The translations under genes and the position numbers were made by a program. A stretch of DNA of 64,000 nt from CAWKDG01 sp963848355. GTDB lineage: Bacteria > Actinomycetota > Acidimicrobiia > Acidimicrobiales > UBA8190. Under the pieces are notes generated by a model. That model was not told the DNA's origin. It did not search any database and saw nothing but the letters and a program-made list of their open reading frames with translations. The stretch spans positions 2,170,001 to 2,234,000 of the forward strand of contig CAWKDG010000012.1 of the NCBI GenBank assembly GCA_963848355.1. Direction: 5' to 3'. Below are positions 55,119 through 63,673 of the stretch, piece after piece; the first letter of the stretch is position 1; the number at the start of each line of letters is the position of its first letter.

Positions 55119-56294
55119 ATGGTCCCCCACCGCACAGCGCGCCCGGCGCGCCCAGCCCCCGGAGTCGCCGGCTCCCGCCCGGCCGAGGAACCGGTCCATG
55201 CCGCCTCCGGAGCGGAGGAGGAGCTCGACCCCCGCAAGGCGGCCATCTTGAACGCGGTGGTCTCGGAGTACATCGAGACGGCCGAGCCGGTCGGCTCCGC
55301 CCATATCACCGGCACCCCCGGGGTGGAGGTCTCGTCGGCCACCGTCCGCAGCGACATGGCGGCCCTCGAGCGCGACGGCTACCTGACCCAGCCCCACACG
55401 AGCGCCGGCCGGATCCCCACCGACAAGGGCTACCGGTTCTTCGTCGACACCCTGGGGACGCCGGGGAGCCTCGGGCCCGTCCAGCGCCAGGAGGTCCGCC
55501 GCTTCTTCGCCCACGTCCACGGGGCCGTCGAGGACCTTCTCGGGCACACCAGCGGCCTCCTGGCCAACCTGACCGACTACGCCGCCGTCGTCGTCGGCCC
55601 GACCCACGACACCGCCACCATCCGTTCCGTCCAGCTCGTCGACCTCGGCCCCCACCTGGCCCTCCTGGTGGTCGTGCTCTCCGACGGGGCCGTCGAGAAG
55701 CGCGCCATCGAACTGCCCGGGGACATCGACGACACCGTCCTGGCCGCCGCCGCCGCCCACCTCACCGTCCACCTCCGCGGCCGGACCCTGGCCGATCCGG
55801 GGGCCGTCCCCGACAGCGGGGACAGCGCCTTCGACGCCGCTGTCCGCCTGGGGGTCCACGCCCTCGGGGAGCTGTCGGCGGCCGGCGAGCCCGAGCACGT
55901 CTTCGTCGGGGGTTCGTCGCGCATGGCCTCGGCCTTCGACGCCGTCGAGACGGTCCGGTCGGTCCTCTCCATCCTCGAGCAGCAGCTCGTCGTGGTCGAG
56001 CTCGTCGAGCACATCCTCGACCGGGGTCTCTCGGTGGCCATCGGCTCCGAGCACGGTTTCGAGCCGCTCGCCTCGTGCGCCCTCGTGCTCGCCCCCGTCT
56101 CGGTCGACGGGGAGACGGCCGGCACCATCGGCGTCGTCGGCCCGACGCGGATGAACTATCCCCGGGCCCTGGCGGCGGTCCAGGTCGTGGGCGAGCGGTT
56201 GGGGGAGCGCCTCGGTACGTCCCCGTCCGGCGACGCCGGGCGCGACGCCCGGGGCACCGGGACGCGGACGGGCGGGAGCGACCATGGCCGCTGA
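55119..56294 (+). CDS. hrcA: Heat-inducible transcription repressor HrcA
   Basis: About 391 residues. The winged HTH begins DPRKAAILNAVVSEYIETAEPVGSAHI and continues TVRSDMAALERDGYLTQPHTSAGRIPTDKGYRFFVD, which is diagnostic of HrcA. The C-terminal dimerisation and GAF-like core includes GSEHGFEPLASCALVLAPV and GTIGVVGPTRMNYPRALAAV. A long N-terminal extension precedes the HTH. An in-frame GTG at 55104 lies inside the CIRCE element; ATG 55119 is preferred. It overlaps dnaJ by eleven bases. Confidence 0.93.
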   Translation: MVPHRTARPARPAPGVAGSRPAEEPVHAASGAEEELDPRKAAILNAVVSEYIETAEPVGSAHITGTPGVEVSSATVRSDMAALERDGYLTQPHTSAGRIPTDKGYRFFVDTLGTPGSLGPVQRQEVRRFFAHVHGAVEDLLGHTSGLLANLTDYAAVVVGPTHDTATIRSVQLVDLGPHLALLVVVLSDGAVEKRAIELPGDIDDTVLAAAAAHLTVHLRGRTLADPGAVPDSGDSAFDAAVRLGVHALGELSAAGEPEHVFVGGSSRMASAFDAVETVRSVLSILEQQLVVVELVEHILDRGLSVAIGSEHGFEPLASCALVLAPVSVDGETAGTIGVVGPTRMNYPRALAAVQVVGERLGERLGTSPSGDAGRDARGTGTRTGGSDHGR

Positions 56295-57396
56295 CTACTA
56301 CGCCCTCCTCGGCGTGACCAAGACGGCCTCGGACGACGAGATCAAGCGCGCCTACCGCACCATGGCGCGGGAGCTCCACCCCGACACCACCGGCGGTGAC
56401 GCCGCCGCCGAGGCGCAGTTCAAGGAGGTCACGCGCGCCTACGAGACCCTGCGCGACCCCGAACGCCGGGCCCGCTACGACCGCTACGGGCCCGAGGGCC
56501 TCGACGGGCGCGCCACCGCCACCGGCGACTTCTTCGGCGGTGGGCTGGGCGACATCTTCGACGCCTTCTTCGGCGGTGGGGTGCGCGGTGCCTCGGGGGC
56601 CGGCGGTCCCGTGCGGGGCGCCGATGCCGAGGTCGTCCTCGAGCTCAGTTTCCGCGAGGCCGTCTTCGGCTCGCGTCACGACGTGCTTCTCGACGGGCTC
56701 GTCTCCTGTGCCACCTGCGAGGGCAGCGGGGCCCGGCCCGGGACCACGGCCGTGCGCTGTCCCGACTGCCAGGGCACCGGCGAGCTGCGGCGGGTGCGCC
56801 AGTCGATCCTGGGCCAGGTCGTCACCGCCGCTCCGTGCCGTCGCTGCCAGGGCCTCGGCGAAGCCATCTCGAGCCCCTGCTCCGACTGCGCCGGCGACGG
56901 CCGCCGGGTCGAGACGCGCACGTACTCGGTGGACGTCCCCGCCGGCGTCGACCACGGGTCGACCCTGCGCCTGACCGGACGCGGTCCCGCCGGCCCCCGC
57001 GGCGGCCCCCCCGGCGACCTCTACGTGCACCTCGCGGTGCGCCCCGACGAGCGCTTCCGGCGCGACGGCACCGACGTCCACGCCGACCTCCATGTCTCCA
57101 TGACACAGGCGGCGCTCGGGTCCACCGTCATCTGCGAGACCCTCGACGGTGACGAGTCGCTCCCCATTCCCGCCGGGACCCAGAGCGGCCGGCTCATCAA
57201 GCTCCGGGCCCGGGGCGTCCCCCACGTCCGGGGCCGGGGTCGGGGCGACCTGCTCGTCCACGTCGTCGTCGACACGCCGACGGAGCTGAGCAAGACCCAG
57301 GAGGAGCTGCTGCGCCGCCTGGCGGCCGAGCGGTCGGAGGAGATCTCGCCACCCGACGAAGGCCTCATGGCTCGCTTGCGCTCCGCCTTCGGCTGA
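56284..57396 (+). CDS. dnaJ: Chaperone protein DnaJ
   Basis: 370 residues. J domain DYYALLGVTKTASDDEIKRAYR with HPD in ELHPDTT, then a Gly/Phe-rich linker (GDFFGGGLGDIFDAFFGGG). The zinc-finger region has CATCEGSG, CPDCQGTG, CRRCQGLG and CSDCAGDG, four CxxCxGxG-type repeats. The C-terminal substrate-binding domains follow. Co-chaperone of DnaK under HrcA control. dnaK is not in the window. Confidence 0.96.
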   Translation: MAADYYALLGVTKTASDDEIKRAYRTMARELHPDTTGGDAAAEAQFKEVTRAYETLRDPERRARYDRYGPEGLDGRATATGDFFGGGLGDIFDAFFGGGVRGASGAGGPVRGADAEVVLELSFREAVFGSRHDVLLDGLVSCATCEGSGARPGTTAVRCPDCQGTGELRRVRQSILGQVVTAAPCRRCQGLGEAISSPCSDCAGDGRRVETRTYSVDVPAGVDHGSTLRLTGRGPAGPRGGPPGDLYVHLAVRPDERFRRDGTDVHADLHVSMTQAALGSTVICETLDGDESLPIPAGTQSGRLIKLRARGVPHVRGRGRGDLLVHVVVDTPTELSKTQEELLRRLAAERSEEISPPDEGLMARLRSAFG

Positions 57397-57405
57397 TCCG
57401 GGCCC

Positions 57406-58188
57406 GTGGTGCCCGAGCAGGCCCGTCATCCGGGGTCGGTCAGCGCCGCCGCCATGGTCTACGTCGCCGATCTCGAGCGGCCCGTCCCCTCCGCCTCCGA
57501 CGCCCACCACCTGGGCCACGTCCTGCGCCTGCGGCCCGGCGAGCCGGTGGTGGCGGGCGACGGGCAGGGGCGCTGGCGGCTGTCCCACTACCGGGGGGGT
57601 CGCCGCGGGTCGGGGGGCGACCAGGAGGTGCTCGAGGTGGACGGGCCCGTCGTCCTCGTGCCCCGGTCCGCCCCGCCGGTCACCGTCGGGTTCGTCCCGG
57701 TGAAGGGGGACCGGCCCGAGTGGGTGGTCCAGAAATTGACCGAGGCCGGCGTCGACCGCATCGCCGTCCTGCGTTCGGCCCGGGCCGTCGTGCACTGGGA
57801 GGGCGACCGTGCGGCCAAGGCCCTCGACCGCCTGCGGCGCGTGGCCCGGGAGGCCGGCGCCCAGAGCCGGACCCCGTGGCTGCCCGACGTGGTCGGGGTT
57901 CTCGACCTGGCCGGACTGGCCGCGGTGGTGGCACCGGCGCCCCTGGCCCTGGCCCACCCCGGGGGCGATCCACCGAGCGTGGCCATGCCCGCCATGGCCG
58001 TCGGGCCCGAGGGTGGGTGGGACGATTCCGAGCTGACCCCGGGGGGCTTCCCGGTGGTGGGCCTCGGCCCCGGGATCCTGCGGGCCGAGACGGCCGCCGT
58101 GGCCAGCGGCCTGCTGTTATGTGCCCTGCGCAACGGCCTCGTGGGGGAGGCCCCGGGGCCGCCCCCAGGGCCCGGGAGGGACCCGTAG
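57406..58188 (+). CDS. rsmE: 16S rRNA (uracil1498-N3)-methyltransferase
   Basis: 260 residues of the SPOUT family. The PUA-like N domain includes HHLGHVLRLRPGE. The trefoil-knot SAM site is AVGPEGGWDDSEL and LGPGILRAETAAVASG. The location after dnaJ is the common bacterial order. Start GTG 57406; an internal ATG at about residue 17 is also possible. Confidence 0.9.
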   Translation: MVPEQARHPGSVSAAAMVYVADLERPVPSASDAHHLGHVLRLRPGEPVVAGDGQGRWRLSHYRGGRRGSGGDQEVLEVDGPVVLVPRSAPPVTVGFVPVKGDRPEWVVQKLTEAGVDRIAVLRSARAVVHWEGDRAAKALDRLRRVAREAGAQSRTPWLPDVVGVLDLAGLAAVVAPAPLALAHPGGDPPSVAMPAMAVGPEGGWDDSELTPGGFPVVGLGPGILRAETAAVASGLLLCALRNGLVGEAPGPPPGPGRDP

Positions 58189-58400
58189 CAGGTCGGCAAA
58201 GCAATCACAACACGAGCGCAACGCGAAACGGTCCTTGCAATCACCACGCTGAGTGAGCAACACTGGCGGAGGTAGCAGTTTGCGGGCACACCCCGTGCAC
58301 CCGCTGGTCGCCCCTTGGGGTCCAGTGATGCGCGGGGGCTGTCGGGGGGTTGTCGTCGGGAGACAATTAGCAGCGCACGAACGCAAGCAGCGAGGATTCG

Positions 58401-59004
58401 ATGGTCATGGTCAACCAGACGGTGGTACCCGACGAGGACGAGCAGGAGGAGACTGCACGCGCCGCATATGCGCGAGCGGTTGGGTCGCGCCTGCCGCGCC
58501 GTGCGCAAACAGATGCGCCTCTCCCTGCAGGCCGTCGAGGCCATGTCGGATCAGGAGTTCAAGGCGTCGGTCCTGGGCGCCTATGAACGCGGTGAGCGCG
58601 CCATCTCGGTGCCGAGACTGCAACGCCTGGCAAAACTCTATGACGTTCCTGTGGATCAGCTCCTGCCACAGGACGACGACGCCAACCGTTGGGGTCCCGC
58701 CGGCGAGCGCGGCGAGGGCAACGGCCAGACCGAGAGCCCGGCGCGCGCACGACGCCAGCTCCGGCCGTGGGACGGTCACGAGAAGGTGACGATCGACCTC
58801 ACCAAGCTGAACTCGGTGAGCGGCCCCGAACGTGACCTGCTGCGCCGCTTCCTCAGCATGATCCAGGTGCAGCGCCAGGACTTCAACGGTCGCATGATCA
58901 CGATCCGCGCCGAGGACCTCCGGGCCATCGCCTGCCTCTTCGGCGTCACGCCCGACGCCATGAGTCGTCGCCTCGACGAATTGGGTCTCCGCGTCACCTC
59001 CTGA
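58401..59004 (+). CDS. bldD: BldD-like XRE-family regulator with c-di-GMP-binding signature; frame break near 58494
   Basis: About 200 residues. The ATG at 58401 (behind GCGAGG) encodes NQTVVPDEDEQEETARAAYA; one extra base near 58494 joins it to RAVRKQMRLSLQAVE. The HTH reads FKASVLGAYERGERAISVPRLQRLAKLYDVPVDQLLP, the BldD pattern. The C-terminal domain contains RQD, eight residues, then RAED, which fits the RxD-X8-RxxD signature of c-di-GMP binding in BldD. The 210-base gap before the gene has no other gene. If the shift is not real, translation could start at ATG 58468, giving a shorter but still HTH-containing protein. Confidence 0.85.
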
Positions 59005-59119
59005 TCACACCGGGCGTCCATCTGCTGTGTCGCCCTCTCGCTCGGTCGCGTCCGGGCGGCGGTCGCCCCTGCCGGCCGGGAGGAGCGTCGCAGCTGCGAG
59101 ATATCATCGGAAGGCACAG

Positions 59120-59416
59120 ATGGGCATGGTGCCCTCGGTGGGCGACGATCCCGGGAGCCCGGTGAACGAACAGATCCGTTGGATGAGTACCAAAGAGGCG
59201 GCCGAGCACCTCGGGGTGACCCTCAGAAGCCTCTACCGGTTCATCGACGAGGGGATGGTGACGGCCTACAAGTTCGGCCGCGTCATCCGGTTGCAACAAG
59301 GCGACGTCGAGCGCTTCATCGAGTCGTGCCGGATCGCCCCCGGCAGCCTCGAGCACCTCTACCCCGAATTGAAGGGGTCCCGGGCCGGCGCCGGCGCCGG
59401 CGGCGGGCCAGAGTGA
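59120..59416 (+). CDS. Excisionase/MerR-type helix-turn-helix protein
   Basis: 98 residues from ATG 59120 behind AAGG. The HTH_17 domain reads WMSTKEAAEHLGVTLRSLYRFIDEG followed by YKFGRVIRLQQGDVERFIES. A Gly/Ala-rich tail follows. Proteins of this type are small transcription factors in actinobacteria. It is not a phage excisionase here, because it lies in a housekeeping run. A GTG at 59162 is an alternative start. Confidence 0.85.
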   Translation: MGMVPSVGDDPGSPVNEQIRWMSTKEAAEHLGVTLRSLYRFIDEGMVTAYKFGRVIRLQQGDVERFIESCRIAPGSLEHLYPELKGSRAGAGAGGGPE

Positions 59417-59420
59417 CCCG

Positions 59421-59783
59421 GTGAACGACACCGACGCCGTCGGGGACTGCATCTTCTGTCGCATCGTCGCCGGTGATCTCCCCGCCGATATCGTCGACCG
59501 GTCGGACCACGCCGTCGCCTTCCGCGACCTGAACCCGCAGGCGCCCGTGCACGTCCTCGTCATCCCCCGACGTCACATCGAGAACGCGGCGACCGTCGTT
59601 CCCGCCGACGCCGAGGTGGTGGCCGACATGGTGGTCATGGCCCGACGTCTCGCCGAGGACGAGGGGATCGCCGAGCGCGGCTACCGCCTCGTCTTCAACG
59701 TCGGTGATGACGCCACCAACACCGTCCCCCATCTCCATCTCCACGTTCTCGGGGGACGTGGCATGACCTGGCCCCCCGGGTGA
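59421..59783 (+). CDS. HIT-family hydrolase (histidine triad nucleotide-binding protein)
   Basis: 120 residues, HinT-like. CIFCRIVAGDLPADIV is the conserved N-terminal segment and the histidine triad reads NTVPHLHLHVLGG. Hydrolyses AMP-linked substrates such as adenosine phosphoramidates. Overlaps phoH by four bases (GTGA), the common actinobacterial order HIT-phoH-ybeY. Confidence 0.93.
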   Translation: MNDTDAVGDCIFCRIVAGDLPADIVDRSDHAVAFRDLNPQAPVHVLVIPRRHIENAATVVPADAEVVADMVVMARRLAEDEGIAERGYRLVFNVGDDATNTVPHLHLHVLGGRGMTWPPG

Positions 59784-60760
59784 GCGCCACTCCGGTCAAG
59801 ATCCTCGTCCCCGGGAACCACCTCATGGTGGGACTGCTCGGCGAGCGCGACGAGCTGTTGCGGCTGATCGAGGACGCCTTCCCCGACGTCCGCATCGTGG
59901 CCCGCGGCAACGAGATCAGCATCGGTGGCGAGGACGCCGAACGCGTCGGTCGCCTCTTCGACGAGCTCGTCGTCCTGCTCGAACAGGGTCAGCGTCTCGA
60001 CGCCTCCGACGTCAGCCGCACCATCGTCATGGTGAAGGACGACGTCAGTCCGGCCGAGGTGCTCACCACCGAGGTCCTGCGCTCGGCCCGGGGCCGCACG
60101 GTGCGGCCCAAGACGGCGGGACAGAAGCGCTACACCGACGCCATCGCCCACAACGTCGTCACCTTCGGCATCGGGCCGGCGGGCACGGGTAAGTCGTACC
60201 TGGCCGTGGCCCTCGGGGTGCAGGCGCTCCAGGCCCACGAGGTCGACCGGATCATCCTCACCCGGCCGGCGGTCGAGGCCGGGGAGCGACTCGGCTTCCT
60301 CCCCGGCGACATCATGGCCAAGGTCGATCCTTACCTGCGTCCGCTCTACGACGCGCTCTACGACCTGCTCGGGCCCGAGGGCTCCCAGCGCCTCCTCGAG
60401 CGGGGCACCATCGAGGTCGCCCCTCTGGCCTTCATGCGGGGCCGCACCCTCAATCGCAGTTTCATCATCCTCGACGAGGCCCAGAACACGACCCCCGAGC
60501 AGATGAAGATGTTCCTCACCCGGATCGGCTTCGGCTCGAAGGTCGTCGTCACCGGCGACGTCACCCAGATCGACGTCCCCGGCGGCCGGTCGGGGCTCCC
60601 CGGGCTCGAGCACGTCCTCGGCGGCGTCCCCGAGGTGGCGTTCATCAACCTGACCCAGCGCGACGTGGTCCGGGCCCGCATCGTGGCCGACATCGTCGCC
60701 GCCTACGAGCGGGCGACGGACGTGGTCCCCAAGCGTGGGAGCCGCGCCGATGGCCGCTGA
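59780..60760 (+). CDS. phoH: PhoH family ATPase
   Basis: 326 residues from GTG 59780. The N-terminal region is KH-like (HLMVGLLGERDELLRLIEDAFP); the ATPase has Walker A GPAGTGKSYLAVA and Walker B FIILDEAQNTTPEQM, with RNA-helicase-like GDVTQIDVP. It functions with YbeY in RNA metabolism. Its end overlaps the ybeY start. Confidence 0.94.
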   Translation: MSATPVKILVPGNHLMVGLLGERDELLRLIEDAFPDVRIVARGNEISIGGEDAERVGRLFDELVVLLEQGQRLDASDVSRTIVMVKDDVSPAEVLTTEVLRSARGRTVRPKTAGQKRYTDAIAHNVVTFGIGPAGTGKSYLAVALGVQALQAHEVDRIILTRPAVEAGERLGFLPGDIMAKVDPYLRPLYDALYDLLGPEGSQRLLERGTIEVAPLAFMRGRTLNRSFIILDEAQNTTPEQMKMFLTRIGFGSKVVVTGDVTQIDVPGGRSGLPGLEHVLGGVPEVAFINLTQRDVVRARIVADIVAAYERATDVVPKRGSRADGR

Positions 60761-61259
60761 CGTCTTCGTGGCCGACGAGCAGTCGGAGCTGGCCGTCGAC
60801 ATCGGGCGCTTCGCCGAGCTGGCCCGCAACGTGCTCGGCGCCCAGGGGGTGAAGGACGACATCGAGGTGTCGCTCCTCTTCGTCGACGAGCCCACCATCG
60901 CCGAGTTGCGCCAGAGGTTCCTGGGCCAGGCCGGGCCCACCGACGTCCTCGCCTTCCCCATCGACGAGGAACCCGAACCCGGCGGGCGCTCTCCCGACGA
61001 AGGGGGGACGGGCCCCGGTGCCGGCGCACCGGACGAGGAGGACATGCCCGTCCTCCTCGGCGACGTCGTCGTCTGCCCGTCGGTGGCCGCCCGCAACGCC
61101 GGCGACCACGGGGTGTCGGTGGACGACGAGCTGGCCCTCCTCGTCGTCCACGGCCTGCTCCACCTGTTGGGCATGGACCACGACGTCGACGAGGAAGCCG
61201 AGCGCATGGAGCGACGCGAGCGTGAGCTGCTGGCCCGCTTCCATCGGGCGGTGGGGTAG
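60750..61259 (+). CDS. ybeY: Endoribonuclease YbeY
   Basis: 169 residues from ATG 60750. The zinc-binding signature HGLLHLLGMDHD has the three His. GPTDVLAFPID is the conserved strand region. An insertion of about 25 acidic/Gly-rich residues (EEPEPGGRSPDEGG and following) sits between that strand and LLGDVVV. It processes 16S rRNA 3' ends. Overlaps the phoH end by eleven bases. Confidence 0.93.
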   Translation: MAADVFVADEQSELAVDIGRFAELARNVLGAQGVKDDIEVSLLFVDEPTIAELRQRFLGQAGPTDVLAFPIDEEPEPGGRSPDEGGTGPGAGAPDEEDMPVLLGDVVVCPSVAARNAGDHGVSVDDELALLVVHGLLHLLGMDHDVDEEAERMERRERELLARFHRAVG

Positions 61260-61268
61260 ACGGTCGCC

Positions 61269-62591
61269 ATGACCGTGGTGGCCGCCGCCTCGCGCTTTCG
61301 CTCCACCGACTGGATCCTGATCGCCGTCGTCCTGCTCCTGCTCGTGGTCTCCGCCGGTCTGGCCCTGGCCGAGACGAGCCTGGTGCGGATGAGCCGGACG
61401 AAGGCCATGGCCCTGCAGGACGACGGCCGGCGCGGGGCGGGATCCCTGATGCGCCTGGTCCAGGATCCCGAGGGGTTCCTGAACCCGGTCCTGCTCCTGG
61501 TCCTCATCTCCCAGCTGGTGACGGCCACGCTCGTCGGCATCCTGGCCGAGCGCTGGTTCGGACCCGTCGGCGTGATCGTCGCCACCGTGTTCGAGGTGGT
61601 GGTGATCTTCGTCCTGGCCGAGGCCCTGCCCAAGAACTGGGCCGTCCAGAACCCCGAACGCTCGGCCCTGCTGTTGGCTCCGATCGTCTCGGCCGTCGTG
61701 CGCTTCCCGCCCATCCGCCTCGTCTCCCGGGGACTGATCGCACTGGCCAACCTGCTCCTCGGGCCCAAGGCCCGGCGCGTCGGGGTGAGCGAATCGGAGC
61801 TGCTGGCCATGGCCGACGTGGCCCACGAGGAGGACGTGATCGAGGGTCACGAACGCGAGCTCATCCATTCGATCATCGAGTTCGGCGACACCGTCGTCCG
61901 CGAGGTCATGGTGCCGCGTCCCGACATGCGCACCCTGGACGGCGATCTCTCGGTCTCCGAAGCCCTGGGCGTGGCCATCGAGGCGGGGCTCTCGCGCCTG
62001 CCCGTCCACGCCGGCAACGTCGACGACATCGTCGGCGTGGCCCATGCCAAGGACCTGATCCGCGCCGAACGCGAGGGCCACGGGGCCGAGCCCGTGCGCG
62101 ACTTCGTCCGCCCCGCCCACTTCGTCCCCGAGACCAAACGGGTGGCCCGCCTCATGCGCGAGATGCAGGATCTCAAGTACCACCTGGCCATCGTCGTCGA
62201 CGAGTACGGGGGAACGGCCGGGGTGGTCACGCTGGAGGACCTGATCGAGGAGCTCGTCGGGGAGATCGTCGACGAGTACGACGTCGAGGAGCCTCCCGTC
62301 CAGCCCCTCGACAACGGCGCCTTCTCCGTCTCGGCGCGTCTGGCCGTCGACGAGTTGAGCGAGCTCGTCGACGCCCAACTGCCCACCGGCGACTGGGACA
62401 CCGTCGGGGGGTTGCTCTTCAACGAGCTCGGCCGGGTCCCCGTCGAAGGGGAATCGGTCGAGGTCGACGGCCTCACCATGGTGGCCGAGCGGGTGGAGGG
62501 CAACCGCGTCGGCCGGATCCGCATCGTCCCCCGGCCGAAGACCCATCCGGCCCAGCCGGCCGACCACGACGCCCCGGAGCGCCGGGCGTGA
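61269..62591 (+). CDS. CNNM/CorC-type transporter (hemolysin C family protein)
   Basis: 440 residues. A DUF21 membrane domain opens with DWILIAVVLLLLVVSAGLALAETSLV. Two CBS motifs span about residues 205-320, including VREVMVPRPDMRTLDGD and HLAIVVDEYGGTAGVVTLEDL. A CorC_HlyC domain (VSARLAVDELSELVDAQLP) ends the protein. Implicated in magnesium or cobalt efflux in other species. It lies between ybeY and era, the conserved actinobacterial order. Confidence 0.92.
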   Translation: MTVVAAASRFRSTDWILIAVVLLLLVVSAGLALAETSLVRMSRTKAMALQDDGRRGAGSLMRLVQDPEGFLNPVLLLVLISQLVTATLVGILAERWFGPVGVIVATVFEVVVIFVLAEALPKNWAVQNPERSALLLAPIVSAVVRFPPIRLVSRGLIALANLLLGPKARRVGVSESELLAMADVAHEEDVIEGHERELIHSIIEFGDTVVREVMVPRPDMRTLDGDLSVSEALGVAIEAGLSRLPVHAGNVDDIVGVAHAKDLIRAEREGHGAEPVRDFVRPAHFVPETKRVARLMREMQDLKYHLAIVVDEYGGTAGVVTLEDLIEELVGEIVDEYDVEEPPVQPLDNGAFSVSARLAVDELSELVDAQLPTGDWDTVGGLLFNELGRVPVEGESVEVDGLTMVAERVEGNRVGRIRIVPRPKTHPAQPADHDAPERRA

Positions 62592-62598
62592 GCACGAG

Positions 62599-63673
62599 GT
62601 GACAGACGACACCCTGCACTCGGGCTTCGTCACCGTCGTCGGGCGACCGAACGTCGGCAAGTCCACGTTGATCAATCAGGTGCTCGGCACCAAGGTCACC
62701 ATCACCTCGCCGCGACCGAACACCACCAGGCGTTCGGTCCGCGGCGTTCTCCACCGTCCCGGGTACCAGGCCGTGTTCGTCGACACCCCCGGCCTCCACC
62801 GCCCCCGGACGGCCCTCGGCCGCCGTCTCAACGAACAGATCGGCGAGGCCCTCGACGACGTCGACGTGGTCGTCCCCGTCCTCGACGCCACGGCCTCGAT
62901 CGGACCCGGTGACCGGCTCGTTCTGCAACGGGCGGCGGCCTCGTCGCGCGCCGTCACGGCCACCGGGGCGGGACCCGGCGATCTGTCGCGCCTGCTGCTC
63001 GTCGTGAACAAGACGGACAAGGCCTCGGCGGCCCAGGTCCTCCGCCAGTTGACCGAGGCGCAACGCATCCTCGACGGCGACGATGCGTCCGTCGAGGCGA
63101 CGGTGAGGGCGACAGCGACGGCGAGGACGGCGGTCCAGATCTCCGACGACCGACGCCGACGAGATGCCGATGCCGACGGTGCCGATGCCGACGACAGGGC
63201 CGACGCCGACGACACCGGGGACGATGCCGGTGCCGGTCACCGACTCGGGAGCGCAGTACTTCCCCGTGTCGGCCGCCACCGGGCGGGGTGTCGACGCCCT
63301 CGTGACGGCCGTCCTCGACCTGCTGCCGGTGGGGCCGCCGTACTTCCCCGAGGAGATGACGAGCGATGTCTCCGAGGGGTTCTGGGTCGGCGAACTCGTG
63401 CGCGAGCAGCTCCTGGCCACGGTGCGCGACGAACTCCCGCATTCCATCGCCTGCCGCGTCACCGAATGGGAGTGGCCCCGGATCCGGGTCGAGATCCTGG
63501 TGGAGAGGGAATCGCAGAAGGGCATCGTCATCGGGCAGGGCGGCCTGGTGCTGAAGGCGGTGGGCAGCGCCGTGCGCGCCCAGCTCCCCCCGGGTGCTTT
63601 CGTCGAGCTCTTCGTGCGCGTCGAGAAGCGGTGGCAGCAGCGGCCCGAGACGATCGAGCGCCTGGGTTACTGA
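62599..63673 (+). CDS. era: GTPase Era with acidic Asp/Ala-rich insertion; frame break near 63230
   Basis: About 357 residues after removing one extra base. G1 VVGRPNVGKSTLINQ, G3 DTPGLHRPRT and G4 NKTD are in the first frame. The region after G4 carries an unusual acidic insertion of about 50 residues (DADADGADADDRADADD) built from short GATGCC/GACGCC repeats. The frame then changes to VTDSGAQYFPVSAATGRGVDALV (G5-type SA), and a KH domain with GIVIGQGGLVLKAVGSAVR ends the protein. Normal Era is about 300 residues. It matures 16S rRNA. The shift probably lies within the repeat. Confidence 0.88.

Noticed and set aside
58468..59004. bldD starting at ATG 58468 without any frame break
   Set aside because: It would give a functional HTH protein, but the frame from 58401 encodes a credible acidic N-terminus behind a ribosome binding site and joins perfectly after removing one base. 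It is kept only as an alternative.
59120..59416. Phage excisionase
   Set aside because: The HTH family name is excisionase-like, but the gene sits in a conserved housekeeping run with no integrase or phage genes.
63080..63240. A minisatellite or CRISPR-like array within era
   Set aside because: The GATGCC/GACGCC units are short and irregular and lie in a coding region between conserved GTPase motifs. There are no spacers.
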